Source: Adiantum capillus-veneris
Lineage: Eukaryota; Streptophyta; Polypodiopsida; Polypodiales; Pteridaceae
Direction of reading: 5' to 3'
Length of the DNA stretch: 64,000 nt
NCBI GenBank assembly: GCA_014529385.2
Contig: CM043960.1
Span: 76,161,910-76,225,909, forward strand
Position numbers and translations under genes: made by a program
Notes under the pieces: model-generated
The model's database searches: none
Told to the model about the DNA's origin: nothing
Seen by the model: the letters and a program-made list of their open reading frames with translations, nothing else
In this document: positions 11,548 to 22,353 of the stretch, piece by piece
Numbering within the stretch: position 1 is the first letter of the stretch
Layout: each line of letters begins with the position of its first letter

Positions 11548-12351
11548 CCAATGGTTGGGCAACTTGAGTTGATAAGCCGTCTCATTGATAGGCTTCATGA
11601 TTTGGAAAGGACCATAGTATCTTTTTGCTAGTTTAGCATAATACTTTTGATGGCCTGTAGGATTCTTGCCCGTCATTTGCCTTAATCGAGCCTTAGGAAA
11701 CTTGAGTAAGACCCAGTCATTTTCTTTGAACATTAAGGCTCTTCTATGCTTATCAACAACAGATTTTTGCCTTTGTTGAGAGATGGATATAGCCTCCCTA
11801 ATCTTTTGAAAAGATTCTTGTAGGTCACGGCTATACTCATCGGTGGCGAAGATCTTCCCATGTACTTTGCGTAGCAAGGGACTTTTAGGTCTTCCCTCAA
11901 TGATCTCAAAAGGTGCTTTTCCCGTAGAAGTATGTACAGTATTATTGTAGGCATACTCTACAAGAGGTAAGTACTTTTGCCATTGTGAGCATTGATCTAC
12001 TTCGGTAACATAAGTCTTGAGTAGATCGAGTATCGTAAGATTGGCTATCTCACTTTGGCCATCCGTTTGTGGGTTATAGGCCGAAGAGAAATTCAATCTT
12101 GTTCCTAGATTTTCAAAGAGACCTTTCCAGAAATTACTGGTCATTTTAGGATCTCTATCTGACACGATGGATGTGGGTAATCCATGGTGCTTGAAAATCT
12201 GAGATATGAAGAGAGTTGCCATTTGATGTGCCTTAATAGTCTTTTTGACAGGAATAAAATGTGCTCGCTTGCTAAACCTGTCGACTATTGTCCATATTCC
12301 TGTATTCCCATGGATAGACTTGGGTAAGCCAAAGATGAAATCCATGGATAT
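11386..12351 (-). pseudogene. Integrase core and C-terminal part of pol of B
   Basis: Continuation of the B pol reading frame after solo LTR C. It starts at the integrase core (first Asp in MDFIFGLPKS), contains the second Asp (SDRDP) and the Glu in DGQSE, then the GPF module, and runs into the 137-bp duplication, where it terminates without its chromodomain. Its sequence is close to element A. The first few codons of the open frame (12352-12366) are contributed by LTR C and are not original. Confidence 0.93.
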
Positions 12352-13920
12352 TGTCATAATAATCAATATCTAATTCTCCTAAATGATTTTCTCATATTAA
12401 ACTGATCATTTAATGTGGGGAAGTGCCAGGGGAGAAAAAGCTAGAATATTGACTAAGCTAGCAGACCGGCCACAGTAGGGATCCAAAGGAGGGAAAATAG
12501 GGATCCAAAGGGGAGGCCATCTGCAAAAGAGCCATGTGCAACAATGGGCTAAAAAGAGCCTAAGGTTCAGCCCATTAAGACTTCCAAAATGCTAAGGTTC
12601 CAAAATTCAAAGGTTGTGTCCAAAGGTCAACCCTAGGGAAAATTGGATGCTTTGTGTGTGCCCTAAAAGTCTTTGCACGTCCCTACATGGGAGGGGGCGA
12701 GCCCTAAAGGTAGGGGATGAGAGAGAAAGCTACACACACACACAGGCTCCCTTTACACAAAGGGAATGAGGGACACATGTCAGCTCCCTAGGCCAGATGC
12801 CCACAAGGTGTGCCCAATTTCTATTGGATGACCCTTGAAGTGGACCAATGAGAATTAAGCTAGAGTAAATCTAGTTTAATTAATTTAAAAACATTTAATA
12901 AAAGAAACCAATGAGAATTAAGTCTCCTAGAAGACTATTGGGCAGTCTCCCAAGGGGTCCAATGAGCATTCAGGAGCCCCATGGCTTGCCTGATTCCTAT
13001 TGGCCAGGAGGCAAAGGGGTCCAATGAGAGTTTAGTTTAATTATTTAATTACCTAAAGCTCTCACAAAGGGGAAAGGGGGACACATGTCAGAAGGCTATC
13101 ACTTATGCTGCTTAATTGTAATTGGCTTGACTTGGGGAGGGCCAATGAGGCTTCAGCAAGAGCAATTAGCAAGAGGGCTGATTTATGCAAGGCATTATCA
13201 CACACACACACACACTCACACAAGCTCATGTGTGAAGAAAGAGAAGACTATCTCTTCCCAAGCTTTAATGGAGAACTCATCACCTACTCCAAGCTTGTGA
13301 GATAGAACCCTACATCAACACTCTCTTGGCATGTGGATGCAAATCCAACCAAGAACCAAGCTTCAATGCATGCTCATCTCCTCTACCAAGCTAATTACTA
13401 AGCTAAGCTATGCTACATATGAGTGATTATGTGAGGAGATGTACATCTTTCTCGTAAGATACTCCTTCTTCCTCTCAATCTACTCTCATACCCTGCTAGC
13501 TCTCACCATCTTCGAAGGTGTGTGAGGTCTTGGGTCTGAGAACGGGGATAATTCAAGTTGTGTTTGTTAAGTGTTTTGCTCAGTGCATGAAGTTTCCATC
13601 TTCATTGCACTAGCTAGTCTTGAAGGAACACAAAGAATTGTATTGTACAATGTCTCTCTTGATGGGAGAAACCATAATACAAAGCCTTTTGGAGGGGGGA
13701 CCGGCTCCATGAAAATCCGGTCCTCAACTGTTGTCAATAGCTTAATTTCTCTCTCTTTTGAAAGTATTGTCGATGCTATCTAACTAGGTGTTATGCTTTT
13801 TGTTGCTCTCTCCACCCAAGCACTCTTGTAATTCTCATTAGGAATCTATTCTAATGAAATGCCCACTATGTTCATGCTAATTTCCGCTACACATAAGTTA
13901 TTAGGCCATTAAATGTTACA
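12352..13920 (+). mobile_element. Solo LTR C inserted in the integrase gene of B
   Basis: A single 1569-bp LTR homologous to those of A and B, starting TGTCATAATAATC and ending AATGTTACA. It is flanked by a perfect 5-bp duplication GATAT (12347-12351 and 13921-13925). No internal region accompanies it, which is the usual result of recombination between the two LTRs of one element. It lies opposite to B and splits its pol frame exactly at the start of the integrase core. It contains CA runs near 12733 and 13199. Confidence 0.96.
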
Positions 13921-16358
13921 GATATACTCTCCCATGGTGAATTTGGAATAGGCAATGGCTGGAGTAATCCAGGTTGCTTCCCTCTATCATACTTGGTCTT
14001 TTGGCATACTATACATTTTGAAACATACTCTTGTATGTCCACTTTCATGGTAGGCCAATAGAAGTACGTCTCTACTCCTCGGAGAGTAGGTTGAATGCCT
14101 CTATGCCCCGCATATGGAGGAGCATGGGACTCATACATAACTTTCTCACGAAGGGAATGGGTCACACATAGCCTATTGCCGTGGAGAAGATAACCATCCT
14201 GCAAGGTGAATGGTTCCTCTTTCTTCCCCAAAGAAAGGGCTGACATTATGTCTCTAAAGTCAATGTCAGTAGCATACTCATCTATCATAGAGGATAGATC
14301 ATTGTGAGTAGCTATAGACATCGCATTAACTTTTGGTCGTCGTGAAAGTGCATCGGCCACTTGATTGTGCTTACCAACTATGTGGGCAATATGGAAATTA
14401 AATTGCGAAAGAAAATTTTCCCACCTCATTTGTTTGTCAGAAAGCTTGGTTTGCGTCATGAAATACTTGAGACTTTGGTGGCCGGTTCGTAGGATAAATG
14501 GAGTCCCCAATAGGTAGTGCTTCCATGTGTCTAGGGCATGTAGAAAAGCTAAAAGCTCTTTCTCATAAATGCCCAAGACTCGTTCATCAATATTGAGCCT
14601 TTGGCTCTCATATGCTATGGCATGCCCTTCTTGAAGCAAAACTGCTCCAAGGCAATCACCGCAAGCATCACATTGGACCTCAAATGGCTTTGAGAGATCC
14701 GGAAGCACGAGGACTGGTTGGGAAGTAAGCTTCTCTTTGAGCTTTTCAAAAGCATTTTGCTCCTTAGCAGTCCATACAAACTTAACGTTCTTCTTAGTTA
14801 AGTCATCTAGTGGTCCTGCTACTTGAGAGAATTTTGCTATGAAGTGTCTATAGTATGCGCACATACCAACAAAGCTTCTTAGCTCATGTAGATTTCTTGG
14901 GTTAGGCCATGCTTTTATTACCTCTAACTTTGATGGATCCATTTGGATACCATCTTTAGAGATAATATGACCTAGGTATTGAATCTCTTGAAGGAAGAAT
15001 TCGCTTTTCTTTTGGTTAAGAAAAAGCTTGTTCTCCCTCAATGCTTGAAAAATCACTTGGAGATGTTGCTTATGTTCCTCCAAAGATTTGGAGTAGATGA
15101 TGATATCATCAAAGAACACTCCAGTGAATTTGCGGTATGGTCTAAAAATTTTCTCCATCAAACGATTGAATGTAGCTGGTGCATTAGTCAAGCCAAAAGG
15201 CATGACTAGATATTCATAAAGACCAAACGTTGTGCGAAACGCGGTCTTTAAGATATCTTCATCCACTATCCTTATTTGATGATAGCCACTCTTAAGGTCA
15301 ATCCTACCGAAGTAGGTCGAGCCTTGTAGCTTATCAAACAAATCTTCTACCTGAGGTACGGGAAATCTGTTTTTGATAGTGATATGGTTTAGTGCTCGAT
15401 AGTCCACACACATACGTCTAGCCCCTTGATGGAAATTGATGCGTGAAGCAACCATGGTGTGATGGATTACTTCGCTAATAGTACCAGGCCGTTGAGAGTT
15501 GATGTATTCGGCCATCTCTTCAGGTAATCCCGCACAGAATTGCTGCCTTTGCTCGGCAAAGTCTATCTTTTGAAAGACAGTAGCCTTGAGATGTAAATCC
15601 CAAAACTTGTCTACATATTTGTGGATAGACTCATGGGAGAGGAGCTTCAAGCTGCGCCATTCGGTAAGCACTTTGTGCTTTGCATCTCTTGCAAGGAACT
15701 GCTTCATGATGGAAACTCGTAGAGTTTTCCATGTCTTTGGGGCTTCACCATTGCCACGAAGGCTAGCCCACCATTGACGAGCTGATTTTTGGAAGTGCAT
15801 AGCTACATGGCGTAGCTTGGAGGACTCTGTGAAGCCCTCATCTCCAAAGGCCGCATCAAATTGCTGGATGAAGGCCAACACTTTGTCGGTAGCACTGAAG
15901 GTGCCATCATAGGTGAGAAAAGAGATACTCTTTCCTCCCTCCTTGAACTTCTTTAGCTTTTGTGACCTTCGCCATGCAAGAAATGATTTGCGATGTCCTC
16001 CCCTCTTGTATTCTCTAGGAGAATAACCATAACGTTCTTCAGAAGAGGAGGAAGGTGAAGAAGAAGGAGAAGAGGGTGACCTCTTCCTAGCCCTTTTCTT
16101 CCTTTGTTTCCTCTCTTGCCTTTCAGAGTGATGAGGAGAAGGACTATGTGTTGATCTTTTCCTCTTGGGAGGAGTGGGCGATCGTCTAGACCGCCGTCTT
16201 CGTGGAGCCACATCTTCAGAGGAACTTAAACTTTTCATTGCTTTCTTGCTCTTTGGATTCCTCCTCTCGAATGGGAGAGAGTCTTCTTTTGGGGGTCTCT
16301 TCAAGAGGCCTCCTAAGCTCTCTCTCCTCTTGGAGAGGAAGGGAAATCCCATAAGCAC
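13921..16358 (-). pseudogene. Gag-Pol of B from gag to integrase zinc finger, internally deleted
   Basis: Minus-strand frame open from 16358 into LTR C (formal stop at 13887). Order: basic serine/arginine-rich region, gag core, then abruptly the RT motif CVDYRAL, the catalytic FFDD (near 15100-15118), RNase H, and the integrase zinc finger. Compared with A about 1.1 kb (roughly 365 residues) is missing at 15417-15424. The loss covers the zinc knuckle, the whole protease and the N-terminal RT, yet the frame is kept. The element could make a Gag-RT fusion but could not process it by itself. RT catalytic residues remain. Confidence 0.93.
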
Positions 16359-16521
16359 GAAGTTGTTGAGTAACTTCAGCTTGCAAAGCAGGGTTGCCCA
16401 CAGCTTGCTGCAACCTAGTAACGAGATAATTCACAAACATGGGAGCATCATCATTAGCACCTTCATGTGCAAAATAAAAGCTATCAATGTTCATTCTACT
16501 CTCTTCATTATTGTCAGCCAT
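16216..16521 (-). pseudogene. gag N-terminus of B
   Basis: Begins with ATG at 16521 (MADNNEESR...), matching the start of A gag, and continues through the LVTRLQQA region. Near 16260 the homology to A passes into the frame of the 16358 ORF, so a frameshift separates the gag N-terminus from the rest. Confidence 0.88.
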
Positions 16522-16922
16522 GTTAACAAAATTTATGTATGTACTTAGTGTATGCTTTGGCAATTCAAAACCTTAGTTGCCACTCCTCGTAGCCTTTGAA
16601 AATCGGCTCTTAAGTATCTACACCCACGGCTCGAAGTGGTTAATTATAGAGAGTAGAGGAGTAGGTCTAACATAGCAGAGTTGCCAAGGGCTAGCTCCTT
16701 TCGGACTTCTTATGGCTCAATAATGGTAAAGCCGTAGGCAAGTCTAAAAAGACTGCATTATTAAGTCCAAAGCTCCCGAGGTGTGCACCATCCCCCACAT
16801 AGTGGGCTCAACAAAACCGATATTAGATCCCAGTTCCACTTACCCTAATATAATTAACAACATCAACCATTTATAGGCTACTTAAGGACCTCTCTTCTTA
16901 AGCAAGAAAAGAGAAACCAAAT
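16522..16922 (-). other. Leader of B
   Basis: Non-coding leader between gag and PBS, homologous in reverse to 3158-3560 of element A. Nothing else was seen. Confidence 0.75.
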
Positions 16923-16934
16923 GCTCTGATACCA
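16923..16934 (-). promoter_or_regulatory. Primer-binding site of B, tRNA-iMet type
   Basis: GCTCTGATACCA on the plus strand, i.e. TGGTATCAGAGC read in the element's direction, one base from the LTR. It fixes the minus orientation of B. Confidence 0.95.
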
Positions 16935-16935
16935 A

Positions 16936-18498
16936 TGTAATGGAATTGGCCTATTTAATTTGAGAGTAGCGGAAATTAAAGAGAGTACTTTTGAGAAATG
17001 ACTTTGTGAGCATAGCGGGTGAACATAATTAAAGGTAGCAACATAATCATAACAATTAGTTAACTTGGCATGAACAATACTTTTTCAAGAGAGAGAATTT
17101 AGAGAACATGACAACAATTGAGGACCGGATTTATGTGGAGCCGGTCCCCCCTCCAATAGGCATTTGTATTATGATTTCCCCCATTAAGAGAGACTTGTTA
17201 CAATACAGTCTTTGCGTTCCTTGTGACCTAGGTGATGCAATGAAGATGGAAAGCTTCACACATCAGAAACATAACATAAACTTGAAGAAAGCTTTAACTA
17301 TCCCAAGCCTCAGTCCCAAGACCTCAAACACCTTCGAAGGTGGAGAGAGCTAGCAGGGAATGAGGGTAGGGAAGAGGAAGAAGAAACATTTCGTAGGAGA
17401 AAGAATTAGTTCCTCACTTATCATAACTCTTGTTGCTAGCATACATAATAGCATAGTAATGAAGAAGAAGGAGATGGCAAGCTTAAGCATTGAAGCATGG
17501 CTCTTGGTTGGATTTGCACTCCAGATACAAGAGTGTTTGTGTAGGCTCTCAACCTCTACTTGCTTGGAGAAGGAGAGGGAGCTCTTGGACTTTGCATAGC
17601 ACACAATGAGAGTGTTTGTGAGTGTGTGTGGGTGAGTATACCCCCTAAGAAACCCCCCTCCTTGCTAGGTCGACCCCCTCTTCTAGCTCATCATTGAAGC
17701 TCATTGGCTCATGCCAAGCCTAGCCAATCACAAGCTTGAGCCATTTCTAGCAATAGGTGTAGTCTTGGGACAAGTGCCCCCCTTTCCCCTGTGAGAGAGA
17801 GGACTTGATAAATGCAAAAAAAATTAGATAATTGTTGTAAATTATCATTGGACGCCTTTTAAGCCTAGCCAATAGAGTTCAAGCACCTCATGGAGGTAAC
17901 ATGGGTAGGGGCTTGACATGTGTCCGTGTTTCCTCTTTAAGCTTGGGCTTTCCTTGAGAGTGTGTGTGTGTGTGTTCTCTCTCTAGCCCCTAAGAAAAGG
18001 GCTCGCCCCCCTCTTTGTAGGGAATCTTTTTGACCTTTGGTGCTCAAGCACCTTAGTCATTAAGCATGACTAAGCACTTGGACTAGGGGTGTTCCCACAA
18101 GCATCTCAGGCAAGCATGTCAAAGCACCTCAAGAACCTTAATCATGCAGCAGGTCAAGTACCTCAAGCACCTTAATCAAGCACGAAAAGCACCTCGAGCT
18201 TGGGCCAGGTTCCCACCTCAAGCTCATACCTAGCTTTAACTAAGGTCAAAGGACTTTTACACACATTATTGGAGGTCTTCAATGAAGCTAACCCTAAGGT
18301 CTTATGCTCCATTGGTTAGCCTTGCTCTTTGATAGACCATCTCTCATTTGGGCCCCTTTACCATTGGCCCCCTGTTGAGATAGATCTGTAAGCACATATC
18401 TATATCTTAACACTTGTTCCCGTTCATTCTCCCACATTGAGTGATCAATTTCATATGAGAAAATCATTTGGGTTGGTTAGATATTAGATTTTATGACA
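16936..18498 (-). repeat. 5' LTR of B
   Basis: 1563 bp, intact. It matches the split LTR at 251-1483 plus 10425-10766. A GT run lies near 17958-17972. Confidence 0.95.
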
Positions 18499-19514
18499 GC
18501 AGCAAGCTAAACCTTTCTAAGCCAAGATAGAATTCTCACATGCATCCATATAGTCAAGACAACAGATATGTTAGACTTGGCTACGTATGGCACGCTTCAA
18601 AGAACCTATCAGTTGTTATCCATGTTCTGGTAGGATTACTTTGTATATGTTAAACTTGGCTACGTATGGCACGCTTTGTATCCATGACAGTAGCTCTATT
18701 AGACTAGCTACTGTCCTATACAAAGTAATCCTACCAGAATTTCTTCATATGTTAAAAAAGTTCTTCTTTCAAAATAGCCTTTTATTGTGAGAGGAAGTCG
18801 ACTACTCCATATCCTCCTGCAATTTCTTAAGTTTAAACATTGTATAAAAAAAGACCCAGTTTTAGGTCAGGCTTAGTTAAACGAGTAATCATTTACTTTT
18901 GCAATAGGCCTGCTTACCTATCACCACCCATTTAAGTACCATACATAGACTTTTTTGATATCAAAATAGCAGCTGGATTAATCTGCCCACAAAGTATCAG
19001 CCAGAGTCACAAAAAATGGAGCTTATTCTCAATGGTAAAAAATGCTTTCAAGACATCCCTTAATCCATGCCACAACGAACCATCAATAAGGTATAACACC
19101 AAAAAGTTTTTAGATAGATTTTTACTCAAGCAGGCCCGAAGTATCATTATCCAGATTTAAGCCATGGTTTGGCCAGAAAAATACAACCAGATGTAGTAAA
19201 AAAAGGGGGCAGATTTATCCCAACAGACTAAGTAACAAGCTGAAGATACAAAATCTGGCTACAACCACTTATACTCAAACCAGACCAGTTCAGTAATCAC
19301 CAGATCAGTAACGAGGCTAGATCAGAATTTTAAGCCAATTCTCTTAAAAACCAGATTATGTATACGGTCAAACTAGAAAAAAGCCAAACCATACTCTTAG
19401 TATATGGCAGCAAGCTGCATGTCAGATTCTTTGCATGTCAAGGTCAGTATGACAAAGTCAAGCCAGGTCAGCAAGGAGAAAAAGAATCTAAAAAACAGCC
19501 CAGAGCAGTATAAG
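18499..19514. repeat. Repeat R copy 1, middle segment
   Basis: Starts with the duplicated target GCAGC(A) and continues R as at 47057-47999. It holds a local inverted duplication (18625-18739) that copy 2 lacks. Its last three bases AAG (19512-19514) are the CACTA target duplication. No gene was recognised. Confidence 0.9.
18625..18739. repeat. Inverted repeat with nested inner inverted repeat
   Basis: Arms 18625-18647 and 18717-18739 are perfect 23-bp reverse complements. Inside, 18686-18695 and 18706-18715 form a second perfect 10-bp pair. The corresponding place in R copy 2 (near 47186-47236) has only the right arm, so this arose after R was duplicated. Confidence 0.93.
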
Positions 19515-19534
19515 CACTATAACAAAAAAAGGTG

Positions 19535-19640
19535 TCATCGACGCAGATATCGACGCACTGCGTCGCTATGTGCGTCGATATCCGCGTCACTGTGAATCTG
19601 TCGCTATTTGCGACGCAGATAGCGAGGACCATAACAGAAA
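19535..19640. promoter_or_regulatory. Left subterminal repeats of CACTA
   Basis: Several direct and inverted copies of CGACGCA / GCGTCGATAT-type motifs within 100 bp of the end. In En/Spm elements such subterminal motifs bind the TNPA-type protein. Confidence 0.85.
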
Positions 19641-19648
19641 AAAAAAAT

Positions 19649-19732
19649 CTTGGGCAGAGGGCAGGTAGCCTGGCCTATGCCCAGTTAAAAGATGGACACA
19701 GCCACAGCCAGACTTCCTGCCCTCTGCCCAAG
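19649..19732. repeat. 17-bp perfect inverted repeat
   Basis: Arms 19649-19665 and 19716-19732 are exact reverse complements separated by 50 bp, just inside the left subterminal region of the CACTA element. They could fold as a hairpin in RNA. Confidence 0.92.
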
Positions 19733-19906
19733 AAAGCGAGCAGCACCAAAATCAACCATGCTCCCGCGCGCAGAAATTTCGGCAGAGTTTCCTTTGTTTT
19801 TACATAAACTTTTCAAAAAAAACCATATCATGTATACGCCTCCTACATGCTATCCATGTAGGATCTCACATGAGATTTAAGGCCAATGAAAGACAGGTAC
19901 CGTACC

Positions 19907-20130
19907 AACTGAAAAGCATAACCATAACGAACCATAACCATAACTTAAAAGCATAACCATAATGCAGATAACCATAACCATAAACAAAATCAACAATAAC
20001 CATAAGCATAACCAAAAAGTTAAACATAACCATTAACAAAACCTGAACCATAACTATGTCTATACAAGAATAGGAGAAATAACCATGTCTATACAATGAC
20101 AATGACAATAATCATAACCATAAGGGAAAC
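19907..20130. repeat. Degenerate AACCATA-rich simple repeat
   Basis: About twenty irregular copies of AACCATA/CCATAA within the CACTA left arm. The motif is not a standard plant telomere repeat, and no function can be assigned. The open frame 19866-20108 on the minus strand is a by-product of this repeat. Confidence 0.85.
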
Positions 20131-20549
20131 AATAATTGTCTGAACAATAACTATCTGTACAAAAAAGAGACACAAAAGCGTGTCTGTGTCTCACAAAGCA
20201 TATATATGAAATCCAGTCCACTAATGACTAGGCGTCGCAACCTACACATAGGAAAACTCACAAAATTAGTATGGATATTACTTCACATATACTTACTTAA
20301 TTAAATCAACTCACACATATTAAGGTCTCACCTCAAGCGATCAGCGAGACTGCAAGGCCTCCCAGTCTACACGCACTCCTGAAGCTTCAAGATCATTCAG
20401 TACTTCATAGATACCTCTGCGATATCCATCTGACTCCTCCTGGCGTGACGGAGCTCGATGCATCGCAAGATTCTGCGTTTATACAAAAATCAAAGTAATA
20501 AGAATACATGATTCATCGCGTTTTAAAAAACACCATAGTTAAGATTGGA

Positions 20550-20981
20550 TTAGAAACTCACAAACTCATAGCGAAAGGTGTCGAAGCCTCCGCTGCCAAG
20601 ATGAGATGTCCCCCTGGTCATCTGTCGTACCTGCGCGGCCTCACGCTGCTGTCTGAACCGTGTGTCCGTTGTTCGCTCATCCTCCCTGATATGCAGCCAC
20701 GTCTCGTGTGGGATGCCCGAAGGCTTCGGCGAGTCGGTCCTGAAAGCCTTCCGAGCTGCATCTCGTCGATGTTTCACGGTGTCCTGTGCAACACCCTTGA
20801 TCCACCTCCTCGGAACAACGGAAGAACCCGGAGCAAGCTGGTACTCTCTCAGGATGGTCTCCACTATGTAATTGACTTTGTCCCCATCCTGATCACCCCA
20901 AGACATCAGAAGGCTGGTCGAAAACTGCAGCTCCGCGAGCTGGCAAATCTGCTGTCGCATCTCAGTCCCGACTCTATCCAT
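20550..20981 (-). pseudogene. Transposase_24-like C-terminal region of CACTA accessory protein
   Basis: Minus-strand frame of 143 codons. It contains a tryptophan-rich stretch, a lysine/arginine-rich region, and a C-terminal segment (FRQQREAAQVRQMTRGTSHL followed by a GS-rich patch) that resembles the conserved end of plant Transposase_24 (Ptta/En/Spm) proteins, from memory of the family. It is out of frame with the upstream part (21493-20906), so either an intron or a frameshift separates them. Domain assignment is moderately confident. Confidence 0.6.
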
Positions 20982-21493
20982 GTCAACAGAACCATCTGCC
21001 TGTACAGTATAGATCTTGGAGGCACTAGGATCGTGTGCCCCCCAAGGTGTCCGAGGTGTGCCAAGAGGTGTGTCGAGACGTGTGCCTGGGTAGGACGGGG
21101 GTCGTGAGCGAGGAGGGGTCGAAGCATCTGTGGACCCTCCTCCACAGCAACCACCACCTCCACCTGACGATCGTCGAGATCAGCGAGTGCGCCTGTGCTG
21201 CGGAGATGAGGACGTACCCGCCTCTGTCCCACCCCTAGGTGTTGAAGCGGCCGTGATGGGAGAAGTAGGCGTCGTACCCATAGACGTCCTCCCCCCCCCG
21301 TAAGGCGTCCCCCTCTAGGCGTTGGACCCTCCGGTGTGAAGCCCGGAGGCGTAGTACCCGTGCCTCTGGCTACCCAGTACTGAGAAGCCTCTGCCATCTG
21401 AGCAGGCGTCATCCGTGTAACGAAGCCCATGAATGCATCTGCACTCATGGAAGCGGGATCTGGAATCTGGTCTGCCATACTAAAGTCCTGCAC
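20906..21493 (-). pseudogene. N-terminal part of CACTA accessory protein (frameshifted)
   Basis: The first about 60 codons (MADQIPDPASMSADAFMGF...) look like genuine protein. After a run of nine or so C residues at about 21290-21300 the translation becomes arginine/leucine-rich, the sign of a wrong frame. A homopolymer slip followed by continuation in another frame into the 20981-20550 segment would explain both pieces. It is probably the N-terminal half of the same TNPA/Transposase_24-type protein. Confidence 0.5.
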
Positions 21494-21585
21494 AAAGAAA
21501 GTAAAATAAAGCGTCAGAACACAATTGTTTAAATTAACTTTAAGCTTAATTTTAAATCAACGTCTTCACACAAACACTTACAGGC

Positions 21586-22281
21586 CTAGGCCTCGACGAG
21601 TGAGGCATCATCGATAAGATCTTGCACCGTATCATCGTCTATCTCTAATTGCAAACATAACTCTAACCCAACTCGTTCTTGCAGATCGTCTTCATCCATT
21701 GCATCTTCATCTACAAGTCTCAATTCTCGCTCGTCTGCATCATCCCTTGTATATCTTTCAGCTTCCTCTGCCATACCTTCGTCCATCTCATCTAATGTCA
21801 CAGTAGTATGGACGTCGTCTGACTGACTTTCCTCCAGGAGATCTTGCCCTTCAAATACTTGTTTATTTATTGGAGCAACCTGAACCACAAACCACCATTG
21901 TCGCTCTCGAGGGTTCGGTACAAAGACCACTTGGTCGCAATGTTCGGGGAGAGCAAATGTGTCGCTCGCATCTGTCCAAATCTTTGTAGAATCTATTTGC
22001 ACAAGTTTGTTTCCATCTCTGCGTACCGTTGCATTGCGACCAGAAGTAATCACCTTGAACCACTTCACATCCAACAAAAACATCTCAAACCGCCTGAAAC
22101 TTACTTTCAGGATATCTGACACCAGACCACAGTAATCCAGGTTGCTAGCGCTTTCATTCGTGTCTCTAGCACTAGCCTTGCTCTTTTGCATGAAACTAAC
22201 CATTACCCCACTGTCAAACGTGTTTCTTCCGCTGTGAATTTGTTGTGTTCTGAAATGCTTTCCATGCGACCACAGTGCCAT
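21586..22281 (-). pseudogene. DUF4216-type domain of CACTA transposase region
   Basis: Translation on the minus strand shows YCGLVSDILKVSFRRFEMFL, then a KWFKV motif, an aspartate-rich section, and DQVVFVPNPRERQWWFVVQV. This is the pattern of DUF4216, which lies directly after TNP2/DUF4218 in plant CACTA elements. The remainder is acidic. It sits 72 bp downstream of the TNP2 remnant on the same strand and is probably joined to it by splicing in an intact element. Confidence 0.8.
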
Positions 22282-22353
22282 TTATGTATGATACTTCCAG
22301 TCACATCCAATAGCCAGCTCTTCCTCTTCTAGAGATATGGGTTCTCCGATCTT

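Larger units (their letters stand above)
251..18498 (-). mobile_element. Ty3/gypsy chromovirus B (outer element, nested by A and C)
   Basis: Minus-strand LTR retrotransposon. Its 5' LTR is 16936-18498 and its 3' LTR is 251-1483 plus 10425-10766. A tRNA-iMet primer-binding site and a polypurine tract adjoin the LTRs. It is flanked by GCAGC(A) at 245-250 and 18499-18504. The unoccupied site is present once in R copy 2 at 47057-47062, so the insertion is proven within the window. The duplication is 5 or 6 bp, because an A next to the LTR is ambiguous. Removing A and C leaves about 7.7 kb. The coding region is defective: a gag frameshift, an in-frame loss of zinc knuckle, protease and RT start, interruption by C, and a tandem duplication that puts the chromodomain out of frame. 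Confidence 0.93.

Noticed and set aside
19907-20130. Interstitial telomere repeat
   Set aside because: The AACCATA-like units differ from the TTTAGGG/CCCTAAA plant telomere repeat and are irregular.
20508-21107. 199-codon plus-strand ORF in the CACTA element
   Set aside because: It is antisense to the accessory-protein segments, which show family resemblance on the minus strand.
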